Source: Massilia sp. ZL223 (GTDB lineage Bacteria; Pseudomonadota; Gammaproteobacteria; Burkholderiales; Burkholderiaceae_D). From it: a DNA stretch of 64,000 nt. This document shows, in pieces, positions 37,157-46,221 of this stretch (within the stretch, counting starts at the first letter, position 1; every line of letters starts with the position of its first letter). Location: contig NZ_JAGPWD010000019.1 in NCBI RefSeq assembly GCF_018119395.1, positions 33,568 to 97,567 of the forward strand, read 5' to 3'. Below the pieces are notes generated by a model, which searched no databases, had not been told where the DNA came from, and saw nothing but the letters and a program-made list of their open reading frames with translations. Both the position numbers and the translations under genes were made by a program.

Positions 37157-38173
37157 ATGTCACTCATTCCTCGCATCAGCGCCGCTCTGCTGTCACTCGC
37201 CGCCGTGCTCCCCGCCTTCGCCGCCCAAGTCGGCGTCCACGACCCCGTCATGGCAAAAGAGGGCAACAAGTACTACCTCTTCAGCACCGGCCCCGGCATC
37301 ACCTTCTACAGCTCCACCGACATGAAGACCTGGAAGCCCGAAGGCCGCGTCTTCCCGGGCGAACCGGCCTGGGCCAAGAAAGCCGCCCCGACCTTCAACG
37401 ACCACATCTGGGCCCCGGACATCTACCACCACGACGGCAAGTACTACCTGTACTACTCGGTCTCCGGCTTCGGCAAGAACACCTCCGGCATAGGCGTGAC
37501 CACCAACGCCACGCTCGACCCGCGCGCACCGAACTACAAGTGGGAAGACCAGGGCATGGTCCTGCAATCGATCCCGGGCCGCGACCTGTGGAATGCCATC
37601 GACTCGCACGTCATCGACGACGAGAACGGCACGCCATGGATGTCCTTCGGTTCCTTCTGGTCGGGCCTCAAGCTGGTCAAGCTCGACGCCAGCCGCACCA
37701 GGCTGGCCGAACCCCAGGAATGGCACACCGTCGCGCGCCGCGACCGTCCGGCATTTACCCCTGACGAAGAACCCGGTGCGGGCCATATCGAAGCCCCGTT
37801 TATCTTCCGCAAGAACGACTGGTACTACCTGTTCGCCTCCTGGGACCTGTGCTGCCAGGGCAAGAACAGCACCTACAAGGTGGTCGTCGGCCGCTCCAAG
37901 AAGGTCACCGGCCCTTACCTCGACCGCAATGGCGTGGACATGGCCAAGGGCGGCGGCTCGCTCGTGATCCAGGGCGACAACGACTGGAAGGCGCTTGGCC
38001 ACAACAGCGCCTACACCTTCGACGGCAAGGACTACATGGTGCTGCACGCCTACGAGACCGCGGACAAGTACAAGCAGAAGCTGAAAGTCCTGGAAATGAA
38101 GTGGGACCAGGGCGGCTGGCCGACGGTCGACCAGAAGGACCTGAATCGCTACATGAGCGTAGAGAAGAAATGA
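37157..38173 (+). CDS. secreted GH43 arabinanase (endo-1,5-alpha-L-arabinosidase)
   Basis: 338 residues with a signal peptide ending near FAAQ. The GH43 triad falls at Asp29 (VHDPVMAKEG), Asp149 (AIDSHVIDD) and Glu212 (HIEAPFIF). The pattern HDPV, WAPDIYHHDGKYYLYYS, and FGSFWSGLKLV is typical of endo-arabinanases that cut the alpha-1,5 backbone. It supplies oligosaccharides for the TonB receptor and side-chain enzymes. Its stop overlaps the GH127 start (ATGA). Confidence 0.92.
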   Translation: MSLIPRISAALLSLAAVLPAFAAQVGVHDPVMAKEGNKYYLFSTGPGITFYSSTDMKTWKPEGRVFPGEPAWAKKAAPTFNDHIWAPDIYHHDGKYYLYYSVSGFGKNTSGIGVTTNATLDPRAPNYKWEDQGMVLQSIPGRDLWNAIDSHVIDDENGTPWMSFGSFWSGLKLVKLDASRTRLAEPQEWHTVARRDRPAFTPDEEPGAGHIEAPFIFRKNDWYYLFASWDLCCQGKNSTYKVVVGRSKKVTGPYLDRNGVDMAKGGGSLVIQGDNDWKALGHNSAYTFDGKDYMVLHAYETADKYKQKLKVLEMKWDQGGWPTVDQKDLNRYMSVEKK

Positions 38174-40515
38174 AGACACGGATCGCGGCCCTGAGCCTTC
38201 TGGTCGCCGGCGCATGGGCGCAGGCGGCGGACCTGTTCCCGCTGGCGGACGTCAGGCTCAAGCCCGGTCCCTTTCTCGACGCCCAGACCACCGACCTGAA
38301 TTACCTGATGGCGATGGAGCCGGACCGGCTGCTCGCTCCCTTCCTGCGCGAAGCCGGCCTGGAGCCGCGCAAGCCCAGCTACGGCAACTGGGAGTCGACC
38401 GGCCTGGATGGCCACATGGGCGGCCACTATCTGTCTGCGCTGGCCCTGATGCATGCCTCGACCGGCGACGGCGAGGTGCTGCGCCGCCTGAACTACTTCG
38501 TGGCGGAGCTCAAGCGCGCGCAGCAGGCCAACGGCGACGGCTATGTCGGCGGCATCCCCGGCGGCCGCCAGGCCTGGCGCGATATCGCGGCGGGCAAGCT
38601 GGAGGCGGACAACTTCTCCGTCAACGGCAAGTGGGTGCCCTGGTATAACCTGCACAAGGTCTATGCCGGACTGCGCGACGCTTACCGCTACGCCGGCAAC
38701 GAGGAAGCGCGCGCCATGCTGATCCAGCTATCCGACTGGGCGCTGGGCTTGACCTCGCGCCTGTCCGAGCAGCAGATGCAGCAGATGCTGCGCAGTGAAC
38801 ACGGCGGCATGAACGAGATCTTCGCCGACGTGGCGGAGATGACGGGCGAGCGCAAATACATGGACCTGGCGCTGCGCTTCTCGCACCAGGCCATTCTCGA
38901 CCCGCTGGAGAAGGGCGAGGACAAGCTGACCGGCCTGCACGCCAACACGCAAATCCCCAAAGTCATCGGTTTCAAGCGCATCGCCGACCTGGCCAGGCGC
39001 GAGGACCTGGACAAGGCGTCGAAATTCTTCTGGCAGACGGTGGTGGAACATCGCACGGTGGCCATCGGCGGCAACAGCGTCAAGGAGCATTTCCACGACC
39101 AGAAGGACTTCGGCCCGGTGATCAGCGAGGTCGAGGGGCCGGAGACCTGCAACACCTATAACATGCTGAAGCTCACGGGGATGCTGTTCCAGTCGGAGCA
39201 GAAGGGCAGCTACGGCGACTACTACGAACGTGCGCTGTACAACCACATCCTGTCGTCCCAGCGGCCAGGCGGCGGTTTCGTCTACTTCACGCCGATGCGC
39301 CCAAACCACTATCGGGTCTATTCGCAGGTGGACCAGGGCATGTGGTGCTGCGTGGGCTCGGGCATCGAGAGCCACGCCAAATACGGCGAATTCATCTACG
39401 CCCACGAAGGGGATGCGCTCTTCGTCAACCTCTTCATCCCGTCCACGCTCAACTGGCGCGAACGCGGGATCAAGCTCACCGAGAGCACGCGCTTCCCCGA
39501 TGCCGACACGACGCGCCTGACGGTGGACGAGGGCGGCAAGTTCACGATGAAGATCCGCTACCCGGCCTGGGTAGCTGCCGGCCGCATGCAGGTCAAGGTC
39601 AACGGCAAGACGGTGAAAGTCGACGGCCAGCCTGGCGGCTACGTGAGCGTGGCGCGCGAATGGAAGAAGGGCGACCGCGTCGACGTGCAGCTGCCGATGA
39701 CGACCCGCCTGGAGCAGATGCCGGACAAATCGAACTACTACGCCGTCCTGCACGGTCCGGTCGTGCTGGCGGCGAAGACCCGCCTGTTCGCCGACGAAAA
39801 ACTCAACTTCCTGGCCGACGACTCGCGCATGGGACACATCGCCAACGGCCAGGTTTGCCCGCTCGAGGCGGCGCCGATGTTCGTCAGCGATTCGAAGGAT
39901 TTCATCCGGAGGTTCAAGCCGGTCAAGGGCAAGCCGCTGACCTTCACGGCGCCGGGCGTGGTGCACGGCGCGGATGGGGCGAAGACCGAGTTCGTGCCTT
40001 TCTTCCGCCTGCACGAATCGCGCTACACCATGTACTGGCAGCACTCGACCCCGGCCGGCTTGCAGCAGCTCCAGGCTGCGAACGCCGCCCGCGAAGCGGA
40101 GCGGCTGGCGCTGGACGCCCGCACCATCGACCAGGTGGCGCCGGGCGAGCAGCAGCCGGAGTCGGACCACTTCTTCAAGGGCGAAGGAAGCGAAGCCGGC
40201 ATCAATAACGGCCGCCACTGGCGTCACGCGACAAAATGGTTCAGCTACGAGTTGAATGACCCCAAGCAGGAAGCCAAGGTACTGCGCCTCGTATTTGCCA
40301 AAGCGGATGCAGGACGTCGGTTCGACATTCTCGTGAATGGCCAGCTCCTGTCCAGCGTCACCCTTACCAGGGTTGCCCAGGAAGAGATTTACACCGTCGA
40401 CTTACCGATTCCCGACGCCATGCGACAAGCGGCGAATGGGAAGCTGAGCGTTCGCTTTGTCGCTCGCCCAGGATCCGTCGCCGGAGGACTCTATGGGCTG
40501 CGCCTGATGCGATAA
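38170..40515 (+). CDS. secreted GH127 beta-L-arabinofuranosidase
   Basis: 781 residues with a short signal peptide (about 20 residues, ending AQAAD). The cysteine/zinc-dependent GH127 site is complete: Glu325 and Cys327 in EGPETCNTYNMLK, and Cys393-Cys394 in GMWCCVGSGIESH, corresponding to Glu338, Cys340 and Cys417-Cys418 of HypBA1, where the first of the pair is the nucleophile. A C-terminal extension after about residue 640 carries further beta-rich sequence. It would release beta-linked L-arabinofuranose, as found on plant cell-wall hydroxyproline arabinans. The ATG overlaps the GH43 stop; operator C begins nine bases after its stop. Confidence 0.93.
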   Translation: MKTRIAALSLLVAGAWAQAADLFPLADVRLKPGPFLDAQTTDLNYLMAMEPDRLLAPFLREAGLEPRKPSYGNWESTGLDGHMGGHYLSALALMHASTGDGEVLRRLNYFVAELKRAQQANGDGYVGGIPGGRQAWRDIAAGKLEADNFSVNGKWVPWYNLHKVYAGLRDAYRYAGNEEARAMLIQLSDWALGLTSRLSEQQMQQMLRSEHGGMNEIFADVAEMTGERKYMDLALRFSHQAILDPLEKGEDKLTGLHANTQIPKVIGFKRIADLARREDLDKASKFFWQTVVEHRTVAIGGNSVKEHFHDQKDFGPVISEVEGPETCNTYNMLKLTGMLFQSEQKGSYGDYYERALYNHILSSQRPGGGFVYFTPMRPNHYRVYSQVDQGMWCCVGSGIESHAKYGEFIYAHEGDALFVNLFIPSTLNWRERGIKLTESTRFPDADTTRLTVDEGGKFTMKIRYPAWVAAGRMQVKVNGKTVKVDGQPGGYVSVAREWKKGDRVDVQLPMTTRLEQMPDKSNYYAVLHGPVVLAAKTRLFADEKLNFLADDSRMGHIANGQVCPLEAAPMFVSDSKDFIRRFKPVKGKPLTFTAPGVVHGADGAKTEFVPFFRLHESRYTMYWQHSTPAGLQQLQAANAAREAERLALDARTIDQVAPGEQQPESDHFFKGEGSEAGINNGRHWRHATKWFSYELNDPKQEAKVLRLVFAKADAGRRFDILVNGQLLSSVTLTRVAQEEIYTVDLPIPDAMRQAANGKLSVRFVARPGSVAGGLYGLRLMR

Positions 40516-40523
40516 GGCTTAAT

Positions 40524-40591
40524 CGATACCGAAAACAGTATCTACTCCCTCAAAAAAGTGATTGGAAGTGTATCTCTCTTTGCCCTAGTAT
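40524..40591 (+). promoter_or_regulatory. island operator and promoter C (sugar ABC transporter unit)
   Basis: Operator CGATAC-N8-GTATCT (40524-40543), 18 nt, -35 TTGGAA (40562-40567), 18-nt spacer, -10 TAGTAT (40586-40591). Predicted start near 40598, palindrome centre at about -65, as in sites A and B. Confidence 0.72.
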
Positions 40592-40619
40592 TGAGAGACA
40601 ACAATACCGGAGACAAGTG

Positions 40620-41582
40620 ATGAGACTCACCCGCAGGAACCTCCTGGGCGCAGCCATGGCTGCATCGTTGGCAGTTGCCGCACCGGCCTTCGCCGCCAAG
40701 CCCCTCACCATCGGCTTCTCCCAAGTCGGCGCCGAAAGCGAATGGCGCACCGCGAACACCGCTTCCATCAAGGACGCCGCCCGCAAGGCCGGCGTCAACC
40801 TCAAATTCGCCGACGCCCAGCAGCGCCAGGAAAACCAGGTCAAGGCCATCCGTTCCTTCATCGCCCAGCGCGTGGACGTGATCGCCTTCTCGCCGGTCGT
40901 GGAAAGCGGCTGGGACACCGTCCTGCGCGAAGCGAAAGCCGCCAAGATCCCCGTCATCCTGACCGATCGCGCCGTCAAAGTCAGCGACCCGTCGCTCTAC
41001 GTCAGCTTCATCGGCTCGGACTTCGTGGAAGAGGGCCGCCGCGCCGCACGCTGGCTGGTGGAACACGCGAAGAAGAACCCGAACCGCAGCTACAACATCG
41101 TCGAGCTGCAGGGTACCGTCGGCTCGGCCCCGGCCCTGGACCGCAAGGCCGGCTTCGCCGAAGTCATCGCCGGCAACCCGAAGCTGAAGATCATCCGCTC
41201 GCAGACCGGCGACTTCACCCGCGCCAAGGGCAAGGAAGTCATGGAAGCTTTCCTCAAGTCCGAAGGCAAGAACATCAATGTCCTCTACGCGCATAACGAC
41301 GACATGGCCATTGGCGCGATCCAGGCGATCGAGGAAGCCGGCTTGAAACCGGGCAAGGACATCCTGGTCGTGTCGATCGACGGCGTGCGCGGCGCGTTCG
41401 AGGCCATGTTGCAGGGTAAGCTGAACGTCACCGTGGAGTGCAATCCGCTGCTCGGCCCTCAGCTAATCCAGACTGCGCAGGCGGTGAAGGCCGGCAAGCC
41501 GGTCCCGAAGCGCATTACCGTGAACGAAGGTGTGTTCCCAGCTGAAGTCGCGGCCAAGGAATTCCCGAACCGTAAGTACTGA
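40620..41582 (+). CDS. ytfQ: sugar ABC transporter periplasmic binding protein (YtfQ-like)
   Basis: 320 residues with an export signal (RLTRRNLLGAAMAAS, twin-arginine-like, then cleavage near AFAA). The mature part begins KPLTIGFSQVGAESEWRTAN, the exact start seen in YtfQ-type galactofuranose/arabinose binding proteins of the LacI-fold (periplasmic binding protein 1) group. It delivers sugar to the ATPase/permease genes that follow. GGAG precedes the ATG; a GTG one codon upstream is also possible. L-arabinose is inferred as ligand from the surrounding genes. Confidence 0.9.
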   Translation: MRLTRRNLLGAAMAASLAVAAPAFAAKPLTIGFSQVGAESEWRTANTASIKDAARKAGVNLKFADAQQRQENQVKAIRSFIAQRVDVIAFSPVVESGWDTVLREAKAAKIPVILTDRAVKVSDPSLYVSFIGSDFVEEGRRAARWLVEHAKKNPNRSYNIVELQGTVGSAPALDRKAGFAEVIAGNPKLKIIRSQTGDFTRAKGKEVMEAFLKSEGKNINVLYAHNDDMAIGAIQAIEEAGLKPGKDILVVSIDGVRGAFEAMLQGKLNVTVECNPLLGPQLIQTAQAVKAGKPVPKRITVNEGVFPAEVAAKEFPNRKY

Positions 41583-41590
41583 GGCGCTTT

Positions 41591-43114
41591 ATGAATGCCT
41601 CGACCAACGCGGCGCCGGTGCTAGAGGTCACCGGCATCCACAAGCAGTTCCCCGGCGTGAAGGCACTCTCGGATGCGGGCCTGCGCCTGTTTCCGGGCGA
41701 AGTCCACACGCTGATGGGCCAGAACGGCGCCGGCAAATCCACCCTGATCAAGGTGCTGACCGGCGTCTACCAGCCGGAGCGCGGCAGCATCGTCCTCGAC
41801 GGATCGAAGATCGAACCGCGCTCCACGCAGCATGCGCAGGAACTGGGCATCAGCACGGTGTACCAGGAAGTGAACCTGTGCCCGAACCTGTCCGTGGCCG
41901 AGAACATCTTCATCGGCCGCTATCCGCGCCGCTTTGGCATGATCGATTGGGGCAGCATGCGCAGCCAGGCGACCGGGCTGCTGGCCAAGCTGCAGATCCA
42001 CATCGACGTCAGCAAGCCCTTGTCGAGCTATCCGCTGGCGATCCAGCAGATGGTGGCCATCGCCCGCGCCACCAGCGTCTCGGCCAAGGTGCTGATCCTG
42101 GACGAACCGACCTCCAGCCTGGACGAAAACGAAGTGCAGCTGCTGTTCTCGGTGCTGCGCGGCCTGCGCGAGCAGGGGATGGCGATCCTGTTCGTCACCC
42201 ACTTCCTCGACCAGACCTACGCCATCTCGGACCGCATCACGGTGATGCGCAATGGCGAGCGCGAAGGCGAGTACGCCTGCAGCGAGCTGTCGCGACTGGC
42301 GCTGGTCAACAAGATGATCGGCGCACCCAACGAAGCTCCCGAACAGGTTCCCGTCGGCGCCGGCGCGGACACCAGCGCCAACGAGGTGTTCTTGAGCACG
42401 CAGCAGCTGGCGCGCCGCGGCGTGCTGGCGCCGGTGGACCTGGAAGTGCGCAAGGGCGAACTGCTCGGCCTGGCCGGCCTGCTTGGCTCCGGCCGTACCG
42501 AAACCGCGCGCCTGCTGTTCGGCGCCGACAAGGCCGATAGCGGCGCCATCGAGATCAAGGGCAGGTCGCGCAGCTTCGCCACGCCGCGCGACGCCATCGC
42601 CGAGGGCATCGGCTTCTGCTCGGAAGACCGCAAGCACGAGGGCGCGATTTTGTCGCTGTCCGTGCGCGAGAACCTGATCCTGGCCTTGCAAGCCAAGCAG
42701 GGATTGAAGCGCGCCATTCCGCTGCGCCGCCAGCAGGAGCTGGCCGCCTATTACGTCAAACAGCTGGGGATCAAGACGGCGAGCATCGAAACGCCGATCG
42801 GCTCGCTCTCGGGCGGCAACCAGCAGAAGGTGCTGCTGGCGCGCTGGCTGGTGACCGAGCCGAACCTGATGATCCTCGACGAACCCACGCGCGGCATCGA
42901 TGTGCGCGCCAAGCAGGAAATCATGGATTACGTCACGACCCTGTGCCGCAAGGGCATGTCGATTCTGTTCATCTCGTCCGAGCTGCCCGAAGTGCTGCGC
43001 GTGAGCGACCGCATCGTGGTCATGCGCGACCGCAAGGCCTGCGGCGAATACCGCCGCGGTGATCTGGACGACAGCTCGGTCCTGCACGTGATCGCCGGGG
43101 AGGGCGGAGCATGA
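41591..43114 (+). CDS. ytfR: sugar ABC transporter ATPase, two cassettes (YtfR-like)
   Basis: 507 residues with tandem ABC domains, as in RbsA/XylG/YtfR. The first has Walker A GQNGAGKST near residue 44 and Walker B LILDEPTSSLD. The second has the degenerate P-loop GLLGSGRTET, signature LSGGNQQKV and LMILDEPTRGIDV. It powers import by the two permeases. Eight bases separate it from the binding protein; its stop overlaps the next start. Confidence 0.93.
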   Translation: MNASTNAAPVLEVTGIHKQFPGVKALSDAGLRLFPGEVHTLMGQNGAGKSTLIKVLTGVYQPERGSIVLDGSKIEPRSTQHAQELGISTVYQEVNLCPNLSVAENIFIGRYPRRFGMIDWGSMRSQATGLLAKLQIHIDVSKPLSSYPLAIQQMVAIARATSVSAKVLILDEPTSSLDENEVQLLFSVLRGLREQGMAILFVTHFLDQTYAISDRITVMRNGEREGEYACSELSRLALVNKMIGAPNEAPEQVPVGAGADTSANEVFLSTQQLARRGVLAPVDLEVRKGELLGLAGLLGSGRTETARLLFGADKADSGAIEIKGRSRSFATPRDAIAEGIGFCSEDRKHEGAILSLSVRENLILALQAKQGLKRAIPLRRQQELAAYYVKQLGIKTASIETPIGSLSGGNQQKVLLARWLVTEPNLMILDEPTRGIDVRAKQEIMDYVTTLCRKGMSILFISSELPEVLRVSDRIVVMRDRKACGEYRRGDLDDSSVLHVIAGEGGA

Positions 43115-44196
43115 TGGTTCAAGAAAAAGCGCCGGTGTCGGCGCCGAGCGCTCCGGCGCCGGCTCCCGCGCCATCGTCGTTCGCCAATGCGGTCGCGCAC
43201 CCGCTGTTCCGGCCCCTGGCGGCGCTGGCGGTGCTGCTGCTGATCGACTTCCTGCTGATTCCCGGCTTCTTCCGCCTCGAGATCAAGGATGGCCACTTGT
43301 ACGGCAGCCTGGTCGACATCGTCAACCGCGCGGCGCCCCTGATGCTGGCCGCCATCGGCATGACCCTGGTCATCGCCACGCGCGGCATCGACATCTCGGT
43401 CGGCGCGGTGGTGGCGCTTTCCGGCACCGTCGCGTCGATGCTGATCGGCGGCACCATGGTCATCAATAACGGCGTGCCCGAATATGTGGCGCAGACGCCG
43501 ATGGCGCTGGCCCTTGGCGCGGCGCTCGGTGCGGCGCTGCTGTGCGGCCTGTGGAACGGCGCACTGGTTGCCGGCCTGGGCCTTCAGCCCATCGTCGCGA
43601 CCCTGATCCTGATGGTGGCGGGGCGCGGCCTGGCCCAACTGCTGACGGACGGGCAGATCGTCACGGTCTACTACCAGCCCTTCTTCTTCCTCGGCAGCGG
43701 CTACCTGCTTGGTCTGCCGTTCGCGTTGTTCGTGGTGGCGGCCGTGTTCGCGGTAACCGCCTTCCTGCTGCGCCACACGGCCCTGGGCCTGTTCATCCAG
43801 TCGGTCGGCATCAATCCGGTGGCGGCGCGCCTGGCGGGTATCCGCACGGCGGCGCTGATCGTCTTCGTCTACGTGTTCTCGGCGGCCTGCGCCGGCATGG
43901 CGGGGCTGATGATCAGCTCCAACGTGAAGAGCGCGGACGCCAATAATGCGGGCCTGCTGCTGGAGCTGGACGCGATCCTGGCCGTCACGCTGGGCGGCAC
44001 CTCGCTAGCGGGCGGCAAGTTCAGCCTGGTCGGCAGCATCATCGGAGCGCTGATCATCCAGACGCTCACGTACACCATCTATTCGCTGGGCGTCCCGCCC
44101 GAGGTCAACATGGTCGTCAAGTCGGTTGTGGTCTTCCTGGTCTGCATTTCGCAGTCGGACCAGTTCAAGCAGTTGTGGAAGCGGAGGGCGGCATGA
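43111..44196 (+). CDS. ytfT: sugar ABC transporter permease (YtfT-like)
   Basis: 361-residue membrane protein of the RbsC/XylH family. Motifs include AAIGMTLVIATRGIDISVGAVVALSG and LEAIAAVVIGG-like ELDAILAVTLGGTSLAGGKFS near the end. An Ala/Pro-rich N-terminal extension of about 25 residues precedes the first membrane segment. It pairs with the following permease. The ATG overlaps the ATPase stop (ATGA). Confidence 0.92.
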   Translation: MMVQEKAPVSAPSAPAPAPAPSSFANAVAHPLFRPLAALAVLLLIDFLLIPGFFRLEIKDGHLYGSLVDIVNRAAPLMLAAIGMTLVIATRGIDISVGAVVALSGTVASMLIGGTMVINNGVPEYVAQTPMALALGAALGAALLCGLWNGALVAGLGLQPIVATLILMVAGRGLAQLLTDGQIVTVYYQPFFFLGSGYLLGLPFALFVVAAVFAVTAFLLRHTALGLFIQSVGINPVAARLAGIRTAALIVFVYVFSAACAGMAGLMISSNVKSADANNAGLLLELDAILAVTLGGTSLAGGKFSLVGSIIGALIIQTLTYTIYSLGVPPEVNMVVKSVVVFLVCISQSDQFKQLWKRRAA

Positions 44197-45176
44197 GCGC
44201 GCTGGTCCAGGGCGTGCGGGCGCTGCCCGGCATGCCGTCGTTTACCTCGCTGGTCACGGTGGTGCTCCTGGTGGCCATGCTGCTGATCGGCGGGTCCGCC
44301 TACGAGGGCTTCCTGTCGCTGCAGGTAATGCTCAATCTCTTGATCGACAATGCTTTCCTGCTGGTGATCGCCATCGGCATGAGTTTCGTGATCCTGTCCG
44401 GCGGGATCGATTTGTCGGTGGGCGCGGTACTGGCGCTGGCGACCATGGTTGCGGCCTGGCTGCTGCAGGTGGCGCATTGGCCGCCGGTAGCGGTGATCGG
44501 CGCCGTGCTGCTGGGAGGCGCCCTGTTTGGCGGCGCAATGGGGGCGATCATTCACGTGTTCCGGCTGCAGCCCTTCATCGTTACCCTGGCCGGTATGTTC
44601 CTGGCGCGCGGGCTGTGCTACCTGATCAGCATCGAATCGATCACCATCGAGGATCCGCTGTTCGTGGCGATGTCGCAGACGCAGATTCCTTTCCTGGGCG
44701 GCTTCCTGTCTCCTGGCGCGATCATCGCGCTGGTGATGCTGGCGCTGGCGGTGTGGCTGGGACACTTCAGCGGTTTTGGACGCGCGGTGTATGCGGTTGG
44801 CGGGAATGAACAATCGGCGGCCATGATGGGCTTGAGCGTTGGCCGCACCAAGATTCTCGTGTACGCGTTCAGCGGGTTCTGCGCGGCGCTGGCCGGAGTG
44901 CTGTTTTCGTTCTATATGCTGTCGGGGTACGGGCTGCATGCGCAGGGGACCGAGCTGGATGCGATTGCTGCCGTTGTCATCGGCGGGACGCTGCTCACTG
45001 GCGGCTACGGTTATGTGGCCGGGGCGCTGTCGGGCGTGCTGGTGCTCGGCACCATTCAGACCCTGATCGCGTTCGATGGGACGCTCAGCTCGTGGTGGAC
45101 CAAGATCGTCATTGGCGCGCTGTTGTTTGTGTTTTGCGTGGTGCAGCGGGTGATGGCGTTCAAGTCCAAGAGCTAG
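44193..45176 (+). CDS. yjfF: sugar ABC transporter permease (YjfF-like)
   Basis: 327 residues, second permease of the same family: IGMSFVILSGGIDLSVGAVLAL near residue 60, GNEQSAAMMGLSVGRTK in the middle loop, and DAIAAVVIGGTLLTGGYGYVAG. The gene order YtfQ-R-T-YjfF is the standard one for furanose/L-arabinose ABC importers. ATG overlaps the preceding stop. Confidence 0.92.
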   Translation: MSALVQGVRALPGMPSFTSLVTVVLLVAMLLIGGSAYEGFLSLQVMLNLLIDNAFLLVIAIGMSFVILSGGIDLSVGAVLALATMVAAWLLQVAHWPPVAVIGAVLLGGALFGGAMGAIIHVFRLQPFIVTLAGMFLARGLCYLISIESITIEDPLFVAMSQTQIPFLGGFLSPGAIIALVMLALAVWLGHFSGFGRAVYAVGGNEQSAAMMGLSVGRTKILVYAFSGFCAALAGVLFSFYMLSGYGLHAQGTELDAIAAVVIGGTLLTGGYGYVAGALSGVLVLGTIQTLIAFDGTLSSWWTKIVIGALLFVFCVVQRVMAFKSKS

Positions 45177-45215
45177 CGTAGCCACCAACATAAGAATTAA
45201 CCAAAGGAGATCCCT

Positions 45216-46166
45216 GTGTTCAAACACTGCGTCCTCGCCGCCGCCCTCAGCGCCGCGTCGCTCGCCCACGCCGGCAACCCCATCGTCAAGAACATCTTCA
45301 CCGCCGACCCCGCGGCCCTGGTCGACAACGGCCGCGTCTACCTCTACGTCGGCAAGGACGAAGCCCCCGTCGGCGGCAAGGACTACGTCATGAACGAATG
45401 GCGCGTCTACTCCACCTGCGACATGAAGAACTGGACCGACCACGGTTCCCCGCTGAAGTACAGCACCTTCAAGTGGGCCGGCCGCGATGCCTGGGCCTCG
45501 GACATCACCAAGCGCAACGGCAAGTACTACTTCTACTCGACCGTCGACCATGCCACCATTCCCGGCAAGGCCATCGGCGTCGCCGTGTCGGATAGTCCCA
45601 CCGGTCCCTTCGTCGACGCCATCGGCAAGGCCCTGGTCTCGAACGACATGACCAGGCAGTCCGCCATCCTGTGGGACGACATCGACCCCGCCGTCTTCAT
45701 CGACGATGACGGCCAGGCCTATCTCTACTGGGGCAACACGGTCATGAAGTGGGCCAAGCTGAAGCCCAACATGGTGGAACTCGACGGCCCGATCCACACC
45801 GTCGGCCTGGACCAGTTCACCGAGGCGGCCTACCTGCACAAGCACAAGGGCACCTATTACCTGACCTACTCGCGCCAGTTCCCGGAAGAGACGGTGTACA
45901 TGACCGGCCCGAGCGCCACCGGCCCGTGGACCTGGGGCGGCCAGGTCATGGAGAAGAACAGCAACGTCAACACGATCCACCAGGCCATCGTCGACTTCAA
46001 CGGCAAGTCCTACATCTTCTACCATAACGGCAAGCTGCCGACCGGCGGCGAGTTCCGCCGCTCCGCCGCCGTCGAGGAACTGCGCTACGGCCCGGACGGG
46101 CAGATCCTGAAGGTCGCCCAGACCGCCGAGGGCCCGGCCGCCAACCCGTCCCCAGGCTGCAAGTGA
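45216..46166 (+). CDS. secreted GH43 glycoside hydrolase
   Basis: 316 residues with a signal peptide (HCVLAAALSAASLAHAG). Predicted catalytic residues are Asp31 (TADPAALVD), Asp157 (DIDPAVFIDDDG) and Glu203 (FTEAAYLHKHKG). The pattern CDMKNWTDHG and DGQAYLYWGN is common to GH43 arabinofuranosidases/xylosidases. It differs from both other GH43 genes in the window, so it probably attacks a different linkage. A GTG start follows a good AAAGGAGA site. It closes the ABC transporter unit. Confidence 0.87.
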   Translation: MFKHCVLAAALSAASLAHAGNPIVKNIFTADPAALVDNGRVYLYVGKDEAPVGGKDYVMNEWRVYSTCDMKNWTDHGSPLKYSTFKWAGRDAWASDITKRNGKYYFYSTVDHATIPGKAIGVAVSDSPTGPFVDAIGKALVSNDMTRQSAILWDDIDPAVFIDDDGQAYLYWGNTVMKWAKLKPNMVELDGPIHTVGLDQFTEAAYLHKHKGTYYLTYSRQFPEETVYMTGPSATGPWTWGGQVMEKNSNVNTIHQAIVDFNGKSYIFYHNGKLPTGGEFRRSAAVEELRYGPDGQILKVAQTAEGPAANPSPGCK

Positions 46167-46194
46167 TAAACACTCAGCGATATTCCGGCCGGGC

Positions 46195-46214
46195 CGATAT
46201 CCAAAATGATATTA
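46195..46214 (+). promoter_or_regulatory. island operator D, upstream of the LysR gene
   Basis: CGATAT-N8-ATATTA (46195-46214), the same half-site and spacing as operators A to C with one arm degenerate. It ends eight bases before the LysR ATG. Such a position would let the regulator repress its own gene. An extra direct CGATAT half-site lies at 46178-46183. Confidence 0.55.
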
Positions 46215-46221
46215 TTTTCTG

